Part shown: piece by piece, positions 37,427-47,400 of the stretch
How the letters are laid out: every line of letters begins with the position of its first letter
Numbering within the stretch: position 1 is the stretch's first letter
NCBI RefSeq assembly: GCF_014681765.1
Contig: NZ_CP061498.1
Coordinates: 2,679,501 to 2,743,500 of the forward strand
DNA: 64,000 nt
Direction of reading: 5' to 3'
DNA from: Roseicitreum antarcticum
GTDB lineage: Bacteria > Pseudomonadota > Alphaproteobacteria > Rhodobacterales > Rhodobacteraceae
Program-made: the position numbers and the translations under genes
Notes under the pieces: generated by a model
Database searches by the model: none
What the model was told of the DNA's origin: nothing
The model's input: only the letters and a program-made list of their open reading frames with translations

Positions 37427-38344
37427 ATGAGCATGGTGAACACACGCACGCTGGAACAAATGCTGGACCTGTCCGGGCGCGCCGCCCAGGACAGCGGTGC
37501 CCGGCGTGATCTGGTGCGGCGTGGGTTGCTGGCTACGGGGGGCGAGGCTGCTCAGGCTGCGCCTGCCCTTGCACCGCAGCGTGGCGCGCAGATGGGGCGC
37601 AGTGCGCGGCGGCAGCAGGATATTCTGGACAATTGGGCCATGCTGGACTTTGCCACAAGGGCCGAGGCGCGGGCTGTACGGTCACATGATGCGACGATCA
37701 GCCAGTTGGCCCGCGATCCGCAGATCGCCGGGGCCTTCGACGTTTTGCGCACGCAGTTGTTGCAGGCGATGGCGGCCAACGGCTGGACCACGATCGGCGT
37801 GACCAGCCCGACGCATGGCTGTGGCGGCACTTTCGTCGCATCCGCGCTGGCCGCCAGCTGTGCGCGCCGCGAGGATTTGCGCGCGATCTTGCTGGATCTC
37901 GACCTGCAACGCCCCACCTTGCATGAGGCTTTCGACCTGGAGCCGATGGGCAGTGTCGCCGATATGCTGGCGGGCCGGCTGCCGATGGAGGCGCATTTGC
38001 AGCGTCTTACGCGGTCGTTTGCCATCGGTATGTCCGACGCGCCTTTCACCAGCCCGGTGGGCGTCTTGCAGTCCGATACCGCGCAATCGGTGATGTCCGA
38101 GATCCGCACCCAGCTTGCGCCCGATATCATCATCTGCGACTTGCCGCCGCTGTTGTCTGGCGATGCGGCGATTGCGATGCTGCCGCAGCTGGACGGGGTG
38201 TTGCTGGTAACCGATGGCACCCAGACCTCGCCACGCGACATTACCGATTGCGAGCGGCTGATCGCCGGAAAAACCCAGTTGATGGGCGTTATTCTAAACA
38301 AAAGCGACGACCGCGACTTTGAGCGGTTTAACCCACGCGGCTGA
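37427..38344 (+). CDS. CpsD/CapB-like polysaccharide ATPase with degenerate P-loop
   Basis: A 305-residue BY-kinase-like protein that would partner the Wzz-like membrane protein encoded next. Walker A' is LLDLDLQRPT (157-166) and Walker B is DIIICDLPPLL. The P-loop reads SPTHGCGGTF: the essential lysine is Gly134. There is also no C-terminal tyrosine cluster (it ends DFERFNPRG). I infer a regulatory or scaffolding protein rather than an active tyrosine kinase. An alternative Met lies at residue 3. Confidence 0.85.
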   Translation: MSMVNTRTLEQMLDLSGRAAQDSGARRDLVRRGLLATGGEAAQAAPALAPQRGAQMGRSARRQQDILDNWAMLDFATRAEARAVRSHDATISQLARDPQIAGAFDVLRTQLLQAMAANGWTTIGVTSPTHGCGGTFVASALAASCARREDLRAILLDLDLQRPTLHEAFDLEPMGSVADMLAGRLPMEAHLQRLTRSFAIGMSDAPFTSPVGVLQSDTAQSVMSEIRTQLAPDIIICDLPPLLSGDAAIAMLPQLDGVLLVTDGTQTSPRDITDCERLIAGKTQLMGVILNKSDDRDFERFNPRG

Positions 38345-38371
38345 TGTTGCGCTGACTGAAGGACGACTGGC

Positions 38372-39679
38372 ATGGGGCCTATCCAGAGCCTGGGCGAATT
38401 GACTTCCCTGCTGCGCAGGCGGGCAAAGATGATCGCGGTCGTCGTGTTCCTGGGCACGCTGGCCGCGTTGGTGGTGGCGATGCTCGGCAAGCCGGTGTTC
38501 GAATCCATCGCGGTCATTCAGGTGCAGACGCCGCTGGTGCGTGACCAGACGCCCGGGGTGGCGGATGATGTGAATGCCTCGGTGGCGCGCCGGTTGCAGC
38601 AGATCGAACAGCGGTTGATGGTGAGCGATTATCTGATCGGTATCGGCGAACGGTATGAGCTGTTCCCCGCAGGTGCCGGGATGTCCAGCATCGAGAAAGT
38701 GTTGCTGATGCGCGAAATGCTGTGGATCGAAAGCGTCGCCGCCGTCAGCTTCTCCGAGCGTAGCGACGGGGCGGTTGCCGCCATCCAGGTCTATGCGCGC
38801 ACCAATGACCGGCATTCTGCTGCGGAAATGGCCAATGAGGTCAGCCGCGACCTGATCGAGCAGACCGAACGCACCCAAATGACCCGCGCGCAGGAGGCAC
38901 TGTCGTTTTTCCGCGCCGAAGAGGCGCGGCTGAATGCTGAGGCGTTGGTGTTGGCCGATCAGATTGCCGCGTTTCAGATCCGGAACAGCGAATTCCTGCC
39001 CGCCAATGTCGATGCCCGCCGGGGCGAACGCGCGCGGCTGGAAGAGCAGGTACAGAATGCCGAGCGTGACATCCTGGCGCTCCGCGCCGAAAAGGCCACG
39101 CTGGAGGCCGAGCAGATGCGCCGCACCTCGGTCCGCCGGATCGCCGACATCGACGATGAGGTCGGCACGTTGCAAGACGGCAACGCCGGTGCCCGGGCGC
39201 GGCTGCTGGAACTGAGCGCACTTTTCAACGCAGCCCCCGGGGTGCAGCAGGAAATGGCGGGAATGGAGCGGGATCTGGCGCAGATCCAGGATGAATTGCG
39301 GGCCATCGCCCTGCGTCGCGCCGATGCAGAGATCGGCAGCCGTCTGGAGGCGGATAATCAGGCCGAGCGTTTCAACCTGCTGGAAGCCGCGCAGCCGCCC
39401 GATTACCAGGTGTCGCGCAGCAAGCGCACGACGGTGATGATGGGGGTGATCGGATCCTTGGTGCTGGCGTTGATGATCGCTTATGGGCAAGAAATCGCCC
39501 ACCCGGTCGTGCGCAGCGCGGCCCGGATGGAGCGCGCATTGGCCCTGCGCCCGGTGCTGACCCTGCCGCATGTGCAAAGCCGCGCGCAGCGTCGCCATGA
39601 GATGCGCATCTGGGCCATGGGGCTGGGTGGCGCGGCACTGACGCTTGCGGTTGCGGTGATCGGGCTGCAACTGGTATGA
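38372..39679 (+). CDS. Polysaccharide chain-length determinant (Wzz/GumC-like)
   Basis: A 435-residue inner-membrane co-polymerase. One membrane segment lies near residues 20-40 (MIAVVVFLGTLAALVVAML) and two hydrophobic segments lie toward the C terminus (residues about 350-370 and 413-433). Between them is a periplasmic coiled coil rich in Glu/Arg/Ala (residues about 165-320). The PDYQVSRSK motif before the second segment matches the proline-rich stretch of the family. It sets chain length in Wzy-type export together with the ATPase upstream. Confidence 0.9.
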   Translation: MGPIQSLGELTSLLRRRAKMIAVVVFLGTLAALVVAMLGKPVFESIAVIQVQTPLVRDQTPGVADDVNASVARRLQQIEQRLMVSDYLIGIGERYELFPAGAGMSSIEKVLLMREMLWIESVAAVSFSERSDGAVAAIQVYARTNDRHSAAEMANEVSRDLIEQTERTQMTRAQEALSFFRAEEARLNAEALVLADQIAAFQIRNSEFLPANVDARRGERARLEEQVQNAERDILALRAEKATLEAEQMRRTSVRRIADIDDEVGTLQDGNAGARARLLELSALFNAAPGVQQEMAGMERDLAQIQDELRAIALRRADAEIGSRLEADNQAERFNLLEAAQPPDYQVSRSKRTTVMMGVIGSLVLALMIAYGQEIAHPVVRSAARMERALALRPVLTLPHVQSRAQRRHEMRIWAMGLGGAALTLAVAVIGLQLV

Positions 39680-39770
39680 TACCAACGGATCGCGGCTGCG
39701 GGCGTGACCTGTCATTGACATATCGGACGGGCCGCCGGGGCAGGCGGCATCCTTGCACAAGGGGCCAGTG

Positions 39771-41264
39771 ATGCCCAACATCATTGCCTATATCGCCTTG
39801 TTGCTGTGGCCGCTGATCGTGGTCGCGATGTTTCGCAAGATGGCGCCGGAACGCGCGCTGATCTGGTCGATTCTTGGCGGCTACATGCTTTTGCCCCCGT
39901 TGGCACAATTCAGCGTGCCGCTGGTGCCGCCGCTGGACAAGACCACCATCCCCAACCTCAGCGCCGCGCTGGTCTGTATCGTGATGCTGAAGATGCGCAT
40001 CTCGGTCCTGCCCGAAGGGCTTGTGGGCAAGGTGCTGATGCTGGCGCTGTTGCTGGGGCCCGTGGTGACGGTGCTGACCAATACCGATCCGATCCGGTTC
40101 GGCGTGCAGCATCTGGGTACGATCACCTTCTATGACCCCAGCCGGTTGATCCAGGATCGGGCGCCGGGGCTGAGGATCTACGATTCGCTGTCGAATGTCG
40201 GCACGCAATTCTTCTTCATGATTCCGTTCTTCCTGGGTCGGCATGTGCTGGCAAAGGACACGGCGTTGAAGGAGATTCTGATCGCGCTGGTGGTGGCCGG
40301 GCTGATCTATTCGGTGCCGATGCTGTTTGAGGTGGCGACCAGTCCGCAACTGAACACCATGGTCTACGGGTTTTTCCAGCATGACTTCACCCAGGCAATC
40401 CGGGGTGGGGGCTATCGGCCCTTCGTGTTCATGCCGCATGGCCTGTGGGTCGCATTCTTCACGGTGATGTGCCTGACCGCCGCGCTGACGCTGTTTCGCG
40501 AAAGCCTGTCCGAGGTGCGCGGCAAGCTGTTTCTGGCGTCGTGCTATCTGGCGGTGATGCTGGTCCTTTGCAAAAGCCTGGGCCCGATGGTGATCGGGGC
40601 GGCGCTGGCACCGATGGTGCTGTTGCTGAGCGCGCGGATGCAGATGCGGATTGCGGCACTGTTCGCTGCGATTGCCATTTTCTATCCGCTGATCCGGGGC
40701 AGCGGCCTGTTGCCGACCGAAGATCTGACGGCCTTGATCGAAAGTTTCAATCCTGACCGCGCGGCCTCGCTGGCGTATCGCTTCGACAATGAGGATCTGC
40801 TGCTGGCCCGTGCCGCCGAACGGCCCTGGTTCGGCTGGGGCTATTGGGGGCGCAACCAGATCCATGACCCGCTGACAGGTGAGATCACGTCAGTTACCGA
40901 CGGGGCCTGGATCATCTTCATCGGTGAGAACGGGTGGGTTGGCTATCTGGCGCGTTTCGGGCTGCTGGCGCTGCCGGTGTTTTCCGCCTGGCTGATGGTC
41001 GAGCGGTTGCCGAAAGCCGAGGCATCGCGCTGGCTGGGGCCCCTGTCGCTGATCCTGGGGGCGAACATGGTCGACATGCTGCCCAATGCCACGCTGATTC
41101 CGTTTACCTGGCTTTTGGCCGGCGCCATTCTGGGCCATGTCGAACTGACTCGCAGGGCGACCGCACACGCAAAAGTTGTGAGTCGAATTCACGCGCAATC
41201 TGGGGTTTATTCGGCGCCGCAGCAGGCATCTCCGCCCCCCCCGCAGCGACGCACAATACTGTGA
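39771..41264 (+). CDS. O-antigen ligase/Wzy-like polysaccharide polymerase
   Basis: A 497-residue polytopic membrane protein with about ten or more hydrophobic segments, a large periplasmic loop around residues 310-390 (ERPWFGWGYWGRNQIHDPLTG), and the GENGWVGYLARFGLL segment typical of Wzy_C/O-antigen ligase proteins. It would polymerise or transfer polysaccharide in the periplasm. The start ATG at 39771 follows six less likely in-frame codons. The cytoplasmic C-terminal tail is basic and proline-rich. The stop codon lies within a hairpin. Confidence 0.88.
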   Translation: MPNIIAYIALLLWPLIVVAMFRKMAPERALIWSILGGYMLLPPLAQFSVPLVPPLDKTTIPNLSAALVCIVMLKMRISVLPEGLVGKVLMLALLLGPVVTVLTNTDPIRFGVQHLGTITFYDPSRLIQDRAPGLRIYDSLSNVGTQFFFMIPFFLGRHVLAKDTALKEILIALVVAGLIYSVPMLFEVATSPQLNTMVYGFFQHDFTQAIRGGGYRPFVFMPHGLWVAFFTVMCLTAALTLFRESLSEVRGKLFLASCYLAVMLVLCKSLGPMVIGAALAPMVLLLSARMQMRIAALFAAIAIFYPLIRGSGLLPTEDLTALIESFNPDRAASLAYRFDNEDLLLARAAERPWFGWGYWGRNQIHDPLTGEITSVTDGAWIIFIGENGWVGYLARFGLLALPVFSAWLMVERLPKAEASRWLGPLSLILGANMVDMLPNATLIPFTWLLAGAILGHVELTRRATAHAKVVSRIHAQSGVYSAPQQASPPPPQRRTIL

Positions 41265-41284
41265 CAATCTGGGATATTGTGCGT
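41249..41284 (+). terminator. Hairpin spanning the stop of the O-antigen ligase gene
   Basis: ACGCACAATA (41249-41258) pairs perfectly with TATTGTGCGT (41275-41284) around a 16-nt loop holding the stop codon, and a T6 run follows at 41293-41298. It could be a terminator, or an AT-rich operator in front of the PKS gene. Confidence 0.45.
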
Positions 41285-41457
41285 TAATCTGCGTTTTTTC
41301 GCCATGTTTACGCCCAGTTCCCTCGATAATCCTGCACAATAAGTAACGGACAAACCACTGCGCAGCGCGCTGTGGGGGCCGGTTGGCGCATGAGTGCGTC
41401 GAGGCACGGGGGATGATCGCATCCGCGTTTGTCTTTCGGGATTAAGGTAGAAGTAGA

Positions 41458-44400
41458 ATGTCGCAGAACGACCCTGCCAGCGATGCTTTTGGCGAACATG
41501 ATATTGCAATCGTGGGGATGGCAGCGCATCTGCCGGGGGCCGCGTCGGTGGCCGAGTTCTGGGACAATCTGCGCGCCGGGCGCAGTGCCATCCGCACGCT
41601 GGATGAGGATGCGCTGATCGCAGCGGGCGAAAGTCCCGCGCGCCTGCGGCGGCCCAATTATGTTCCTGCGGCCGCGATGCTGGATGGCTTCGCCGATTTC
41701 GATGCGGATTTCTTTGGCTTCTCGCCAAAAGAGGCCGCGATCCTGGACCCGCAGCACCGACAGTTCATGGAAGTCGCGTGGGAGGCGTTCGAGGATGCCG
41801 GGCACCCGCCCGAGAATTTCACCGGCCCGATCGGCGTGTTCTCTGGCTGCGGGATGGGCAGCTATTTCTATTTCAACATCTGCTCCAACCCCGGGTTGGT
41901 GGATGATGTGGGCATGTTCCTGTTGCGCCACACCGGAAACGACAAGGATTTTCTGGCCACGCGGGTCAGCCATATCTTTGATCTGAAGGGTCCCAGCATC
42001 AACATTCAGACGGCGTGCTCGACCTCGTTGGTGGCGGTGCATTACGCGGTGCAGGCGCTGATGACGGGCGAATGTGACATGGCGCTGGCGGGTGGCGTGA
42101 CGATCGAGCTGCCGCAGGGCCGGGGGTATATCTTCAAGGAGGGCGAGATATTGTCGCCTGACGGGGAGTGCCACGCCTTTGACCATCGCGCGCAGGGCAC
42201 GGTCTTCGGGTCGGGTGCCGGGGCGGTGGTGTTGCGCCGATTGGCCGATGCGGTTGCCGATGGCGATCACATCTGGGCGGTGATCAAGGGGAGTGCTGTC
42301 AACAACGATGGTGCCGCGAAGGCCGGGTATCTGGCGCCCAGCGTCGACGGACAGGCCGCCGCGATTGCCGAGGCGCATGCCGTGGCGGGTGTGCGGGCCG
42401 ACAGCATCGGTTATGTGGAATGCCACGGCACCGGCACCTATCTGGGTGATCCGATCGAGGTTGCAGCCCTGACGCAGGCGTTTCAGCAAACCACGGATGC
42501 GCGCGGGTTCTGTCGCATCGGGTCGGTCAAGACCAACATCGGCCATACTGATACGGCGGCGGGGGTAGCGAGCCTGATCAAGGCGACGCTGGCGTTGCAT
42601 CATGCGGAAATGCCGCCCTCGCTGGGGTATGAGGCGCCGAACCCGTCGATTGATTTTGAGGGCAGCCCGTTCTTGGTAAATGACACTTTGACGCCATGGA
42701 CGGGGGACGGACCGCGCCGCGCGGGCGTGAACTCGCTGGGCGTGGGCGGCACGAATGCCCATGCGGTGTTGCAAAGCGCGCCGGTGCGCGCGGCCTCGGG
42801 CGACTCCGACTGGCCGTTCCAGTTGTTGACCCTGTCGGCGAAATCACGTGGTGCGCTGGATGCGGGCACTGCACGGCTGGCCGGGCATCTGCGCGCACGG
42901 CCCGATCAGCCGCTGGCCGATGTGGCGTATACGCTCAACCAAGGCCGTCGCGCGTTCGAGCGGCGGCGCGTGGTCGTGGCGGAAACTCATGCCGAGGCAG
43001 CCGGGTTGCTGGCCGGGGACGCGCCGCGCCGGGTCTTCACCCATACCGCGTTGCGTGACCCCGATGTGGTGTTCATGTTCCCCGGCGGTGGCGCGCAATA
43101 TGCAGGCATGGCGCGCGAGCTTTACGCGACCGAGCCGGTCTTTGCCGATTGGATGGACCGCGGGCTGGACCTGCTGCAACCGAAACTGGATTATGACATC
43201 CGCGCGCTGTGGTTGCCCGATGCCGATGCGGCAAGTGCGGCGACCGACCGCCTGCGCCGCCCCTCGGTGCAATTGCCGCTGATCATGATAACCGAATATG
43301 CGCTGGCGCAGCTTTTCATGTCCTGGGGTGTGCAGCCTGCCGCGCTGGTCGGCCATTCGATGGGTGAGAATACGGCGGCCTGCCTTGCGGGCGTCATGTC
43401 GTATGAGGATTGCATCGGGCTGGTACATCTGCGCGGGCAGTTGTTCGATACGGTGCCCGCAGGCGGCATGCTTTCGGTCCCGCTGTCGCTGGAGGATTTG
43501 CGCCCCTATCTGGCCGGTGATCTGGCCGGTGATCTGGATATAGCGTCGGTCAATGCGCCTGAACTGACGGTGATCTCTGGCCCCGATGCGTCGCTTGCAG
43601 CCCTGGGAGACCGGCTGACCGCCGATGGCATCGAGGCGCAGCGTGTGGCGATTGATATTGCTGCGCATTCGCGGATGCTGGACCCGATTCTGGTGCGCTT
43701 TGGCGATTACCTGCGGTCGATCTTGCTGCATGCGCCGCGCCTGCCGGTGATCTCTAACCGGACCGGCGCAGAGCTGACTGCGGCACAGGCGACCGACCCC
43801 GAATACTGGGTGCAGCACCTGCGCGGGACGGTGCGTTTCGCCGATTGTATCACCACGCTGGCGCAGCAACCGGACCGGATCTATCTGGAGATGGGGCCGG
43901 GCAAGGCCCTGGCCTCATTGACCCGGCAACACGGGGCGGTGCCGGGGCAGCAGGTGCTGTCGGTGCTGCGCCATCCTGATGAAGAAATCGCCGACGATCT
44001 GTATTTCATCGGCACGCTGGGCAGGATCTGGGCGCTGGGTGGCAGTTTTGACTGGGGCCAGATCTGGGGTGAGGCACCGCGCCATCGCGTGCCTTTGCCG
44101 ACTTATGCCTTTCAGCGCAGCCGCTATTTCATCGAACCCGGCACAGCGGCCACCGTGTCCGAGGTGCCCGCCCTGACCAGGTCCGAGGATATTGCTGACT
44201 GGGGCAGCCGCGTGCATTGGCGTCCCCGGCAGGCGGATTGCGCCTGGGATGTGGAAACCGAACTGGACGATGCACCTGCCCAGACATGGCTGTTCTTTGC
44301 CGATGATGCCGGGGTGGCGCAGCCGGTGATGGCGCGGTTGCGCGCCGCAGGCCACCGCGTGATCGAGGTACGGGCAGGCGATGCCTTTGCCCATCGCGGC

Positions 44401-47400
44401 GGCGATGTCTACACGCTGGCCCCTGAACGCGGGCGCGAATGCTACGATCAACTGATCCAGACGCTGGTCGCCGAGGGGCTGACGCCCGCGCGGATCGCGC
44501 ATTTCTGGCAGGTCACGCGGCGCGAGACGTACCGCCCCGGCAGCACCTTCTTTCACCGCAACATCGAACAGGGCTTCTATTCCCTGATGTTCCTGGCGCA
44601 GGCGATCATCGCGGAAAACCTTGTAGGGCCGCTGCATCTGACGGTCTTCACCTCTGGTGCTGCTCAGGTCCGCGATGAGGCGCTGCCCTACCCAGAGAAA
44701 GCCGCCAGCATCGGCCCCGCCCGGGTCATGCCGCACGAGATTGCCGGACTGACCGCCGCGACTGTCGATATCGACCTGCCGCCCGTGCGCAGGCGGGGCG
44801 AGGACGCGCTGACCCCGCGCTTGCTGGAAGAGCTGTTGTCAGAACCCGCGACGCTGAGCGCCGCGTGGCGGGAGGGCAAGCGGTTTGAACAGACATTGCG
44901 TCCCGCGCCCCTGCCTGAACTGGTGGGCGATACGGCACCGGAACCCGCGCCCAAAGGCGCGCATTGGGTGATTACCGGCGGCTTTGGCGGGATCGGTCTG
45001 ACATTGGCCGAAGACCTGATCCGCACGACCGAAGCCCGCGTCACGCTGATCGCGCGCAGCCCGTTGCCCAACCGTGACGACTGGGCCGACTGGCTGGCGG
45101 ACCATGGCCCGCAAGATGCCACGACGCGCCGGATCATGGCGGTACAACGGTTGGAAGCGGGCGGCGGCGAGGTGCATGTGGCGGGTGCCGATGTGTGCAA
45201 CGTCGAAGACATGCGCCGCGCATTGGCCACCGCGACCGCGCGCTTTGGCGCGCCTTACGGGCTGATCCATGCGGCGGGGCATATCGATGATGCGCCGATT
45301 CTGGCCAAGACCACCGGCGCCGTAGAGGAAATCTTTGCCCCGAAGATCCACGGCCTGCGCGTGATCGACGACCTTCTGCCCGATGGCAGCCTGACGGTGA
45401 TGGTTCTGTTTGCCTCTACCTCGACCCTCAGCGCGCCGGTGGGGCAGATCGACTATGTGGCGGCGAATGAATATCTTAACGCTTTTGCCAAATCACGGCG
45501 CAACGGGCGCACGCGGGTGCTGGCGCTGAACTGGGGCATCTGGGCAGATGTGGGGATGGCGGCCTCGGCGCTGGCGGCCTGCACAGGTTGCGGCCCGTCT
45601 GTGCCGCCGGTTCCGAGCCGGGCGCCGCTGCTGGATCTGGCCGGGTTTGACGCCGGGGGCAACCGACAATTCACGACGCGGCTGCGCGCGGACCAGTGGC
45701 TGCTGGACGATCACCGTACCAAAGATGGCACGGCGATCGTGCCCGGCACCGGTTATCTGGACATTGTCGCGCAGGCGCTGCGGGCGCATGGTGAAAGCGG
45801 CGCGTTCGAGATTTGCGATCTTTATTTCTTCCGTGCCATGCAGGTGGCCAAGGATATCCCGCGCGAAATGCGCGTGTCGCTGAAGCGCAGCAGCGAGGGG
45901 TATGACATCACCATCCGGTCAGACGTGATGCTGCGCGGCAAGCGCGGGTTCGTGCTGAATGCGCAGGCGCGTCTGGCGCTGAAGGTCCCGCCGACGGCCC
46001 CCCTGCTGGAAGTGGGCGCCATCCGCGCCCGTTGCGCGCAGGGGATCGTGGAGGGCGTGGGCCTGCCCAGCCCGCAAGAGGCGCATCTGGCCTTTGGCCC
46101 GCGCTGGCGCGTGCTGAACCGCATGGCATTCGGCGCGGGCGAAGGGTTGGCCGATCTGGCGCTGCCCGCTGCCTTTGCAGGCGATATTGCCGATGGCTAC
46201 CTGCTGCACCCGGCGCTGATGGATCTTGCGACCGGCTGGGCCATGGGACTGATCGACGGCTATCAGCCCACACATCTGTGGGTGCCGGTGTCCTACGGGC
46301 GGGTGCGCAAGCTGCGCCCGCTGCCCGCGCGGGTTGTCAGCCATGTGCGGCTGCGGCAGGACGCCGAACCGGGCTTTGCCAGTTTCGACGTGACCATCGC
46401 CACGCCCGAAGGGCAGGTCTGCGTCGAGATCGAGAAATTCGCCATCAAGCGGCTGGAACGGGCCAGCGATCTGGCGCAAGGATCGGCGGTACAGGCCACC
46501 GAGGTAGAGTTTGACACCCCGCCCGGCACCAACCTGTCGCCCGCCGAGGAACGGCTGCGCGACACGCTGGCGATGGGCATCACCCCCTCCGAGGGCGCCG
46601 AGGCGTTCCGCCGCGCGCTGGCCGTGCAGGGGCAGGCGCAGCTGATCGTGTCTTCTATCGACCCGGGCGCGCTGATCGCCCAGGCCGGGCTGCGTGATAC
46701 GGCCCCTGCGAGTGGCGAGGCCTTTGAGCGCCCCGATCTGGATAGCGACTATGTCGCGCCGCGCAACGATGTCGAGCGCACGCTGGTCGGCTTCTGGCAA
46801 GATCTGCTGGGCGTCGCGCAGGTAGGCGTGGAGGACAGTTTCTTTGATCTGGGCGGGCATTCGTTGATCGCGGTGCGGCTGTTTGCCAAGGTGAAGAAGG
46901 CGTATCAGATCGACTTTCCTATCTCGGTCCTGTTCGAGGCACCGACCATTGCGCGTTGTGCCGCGATGATCGCCGAACGCGGTGGCATCAGCCTGGACGA
47001 CGATGCGCCTGCCGCAGGGCAGGGTGCGGTGACGGCAAACCGGCAGGTGCGACGCTTCACCCATCTGGTCGCCATGCATGAGGGCGAGGGCGGGGCGAAA
47101 TGTCCGTTCTTCCTGGTGGCGGGCATGTTCGGCAACGTGCTGAACCTGCGCCATCTGGCCAACCTTCTGGGTCGCGACCGGCCGTTCTATGGGCTTCAGG
47201 CGCGCGGGCTTTACGGCGATGCCGAGCCGCACAGCAAGATGGAGGATGCCGCGCGCGACTATATCGCGGAAATGCGGCAGGTGCAGCCGCATGGGCCCTA
47301 CCTTCTGGGCGGCTTTTCGGGTGGCGGCATCACCGCCTATGAGATCGCGCGCCAACTGGAGGCGTTGGGCGAAGAAGTGGCGCTGCTGGTCATGCTGGAC

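Noticed and set aside
39372..40865. 497-codon minus-strand frame across the Wzz/ligase junction
   Set aside because: Very His/Gln/Arg-rich and crosses two well-supported genes on the other strand.
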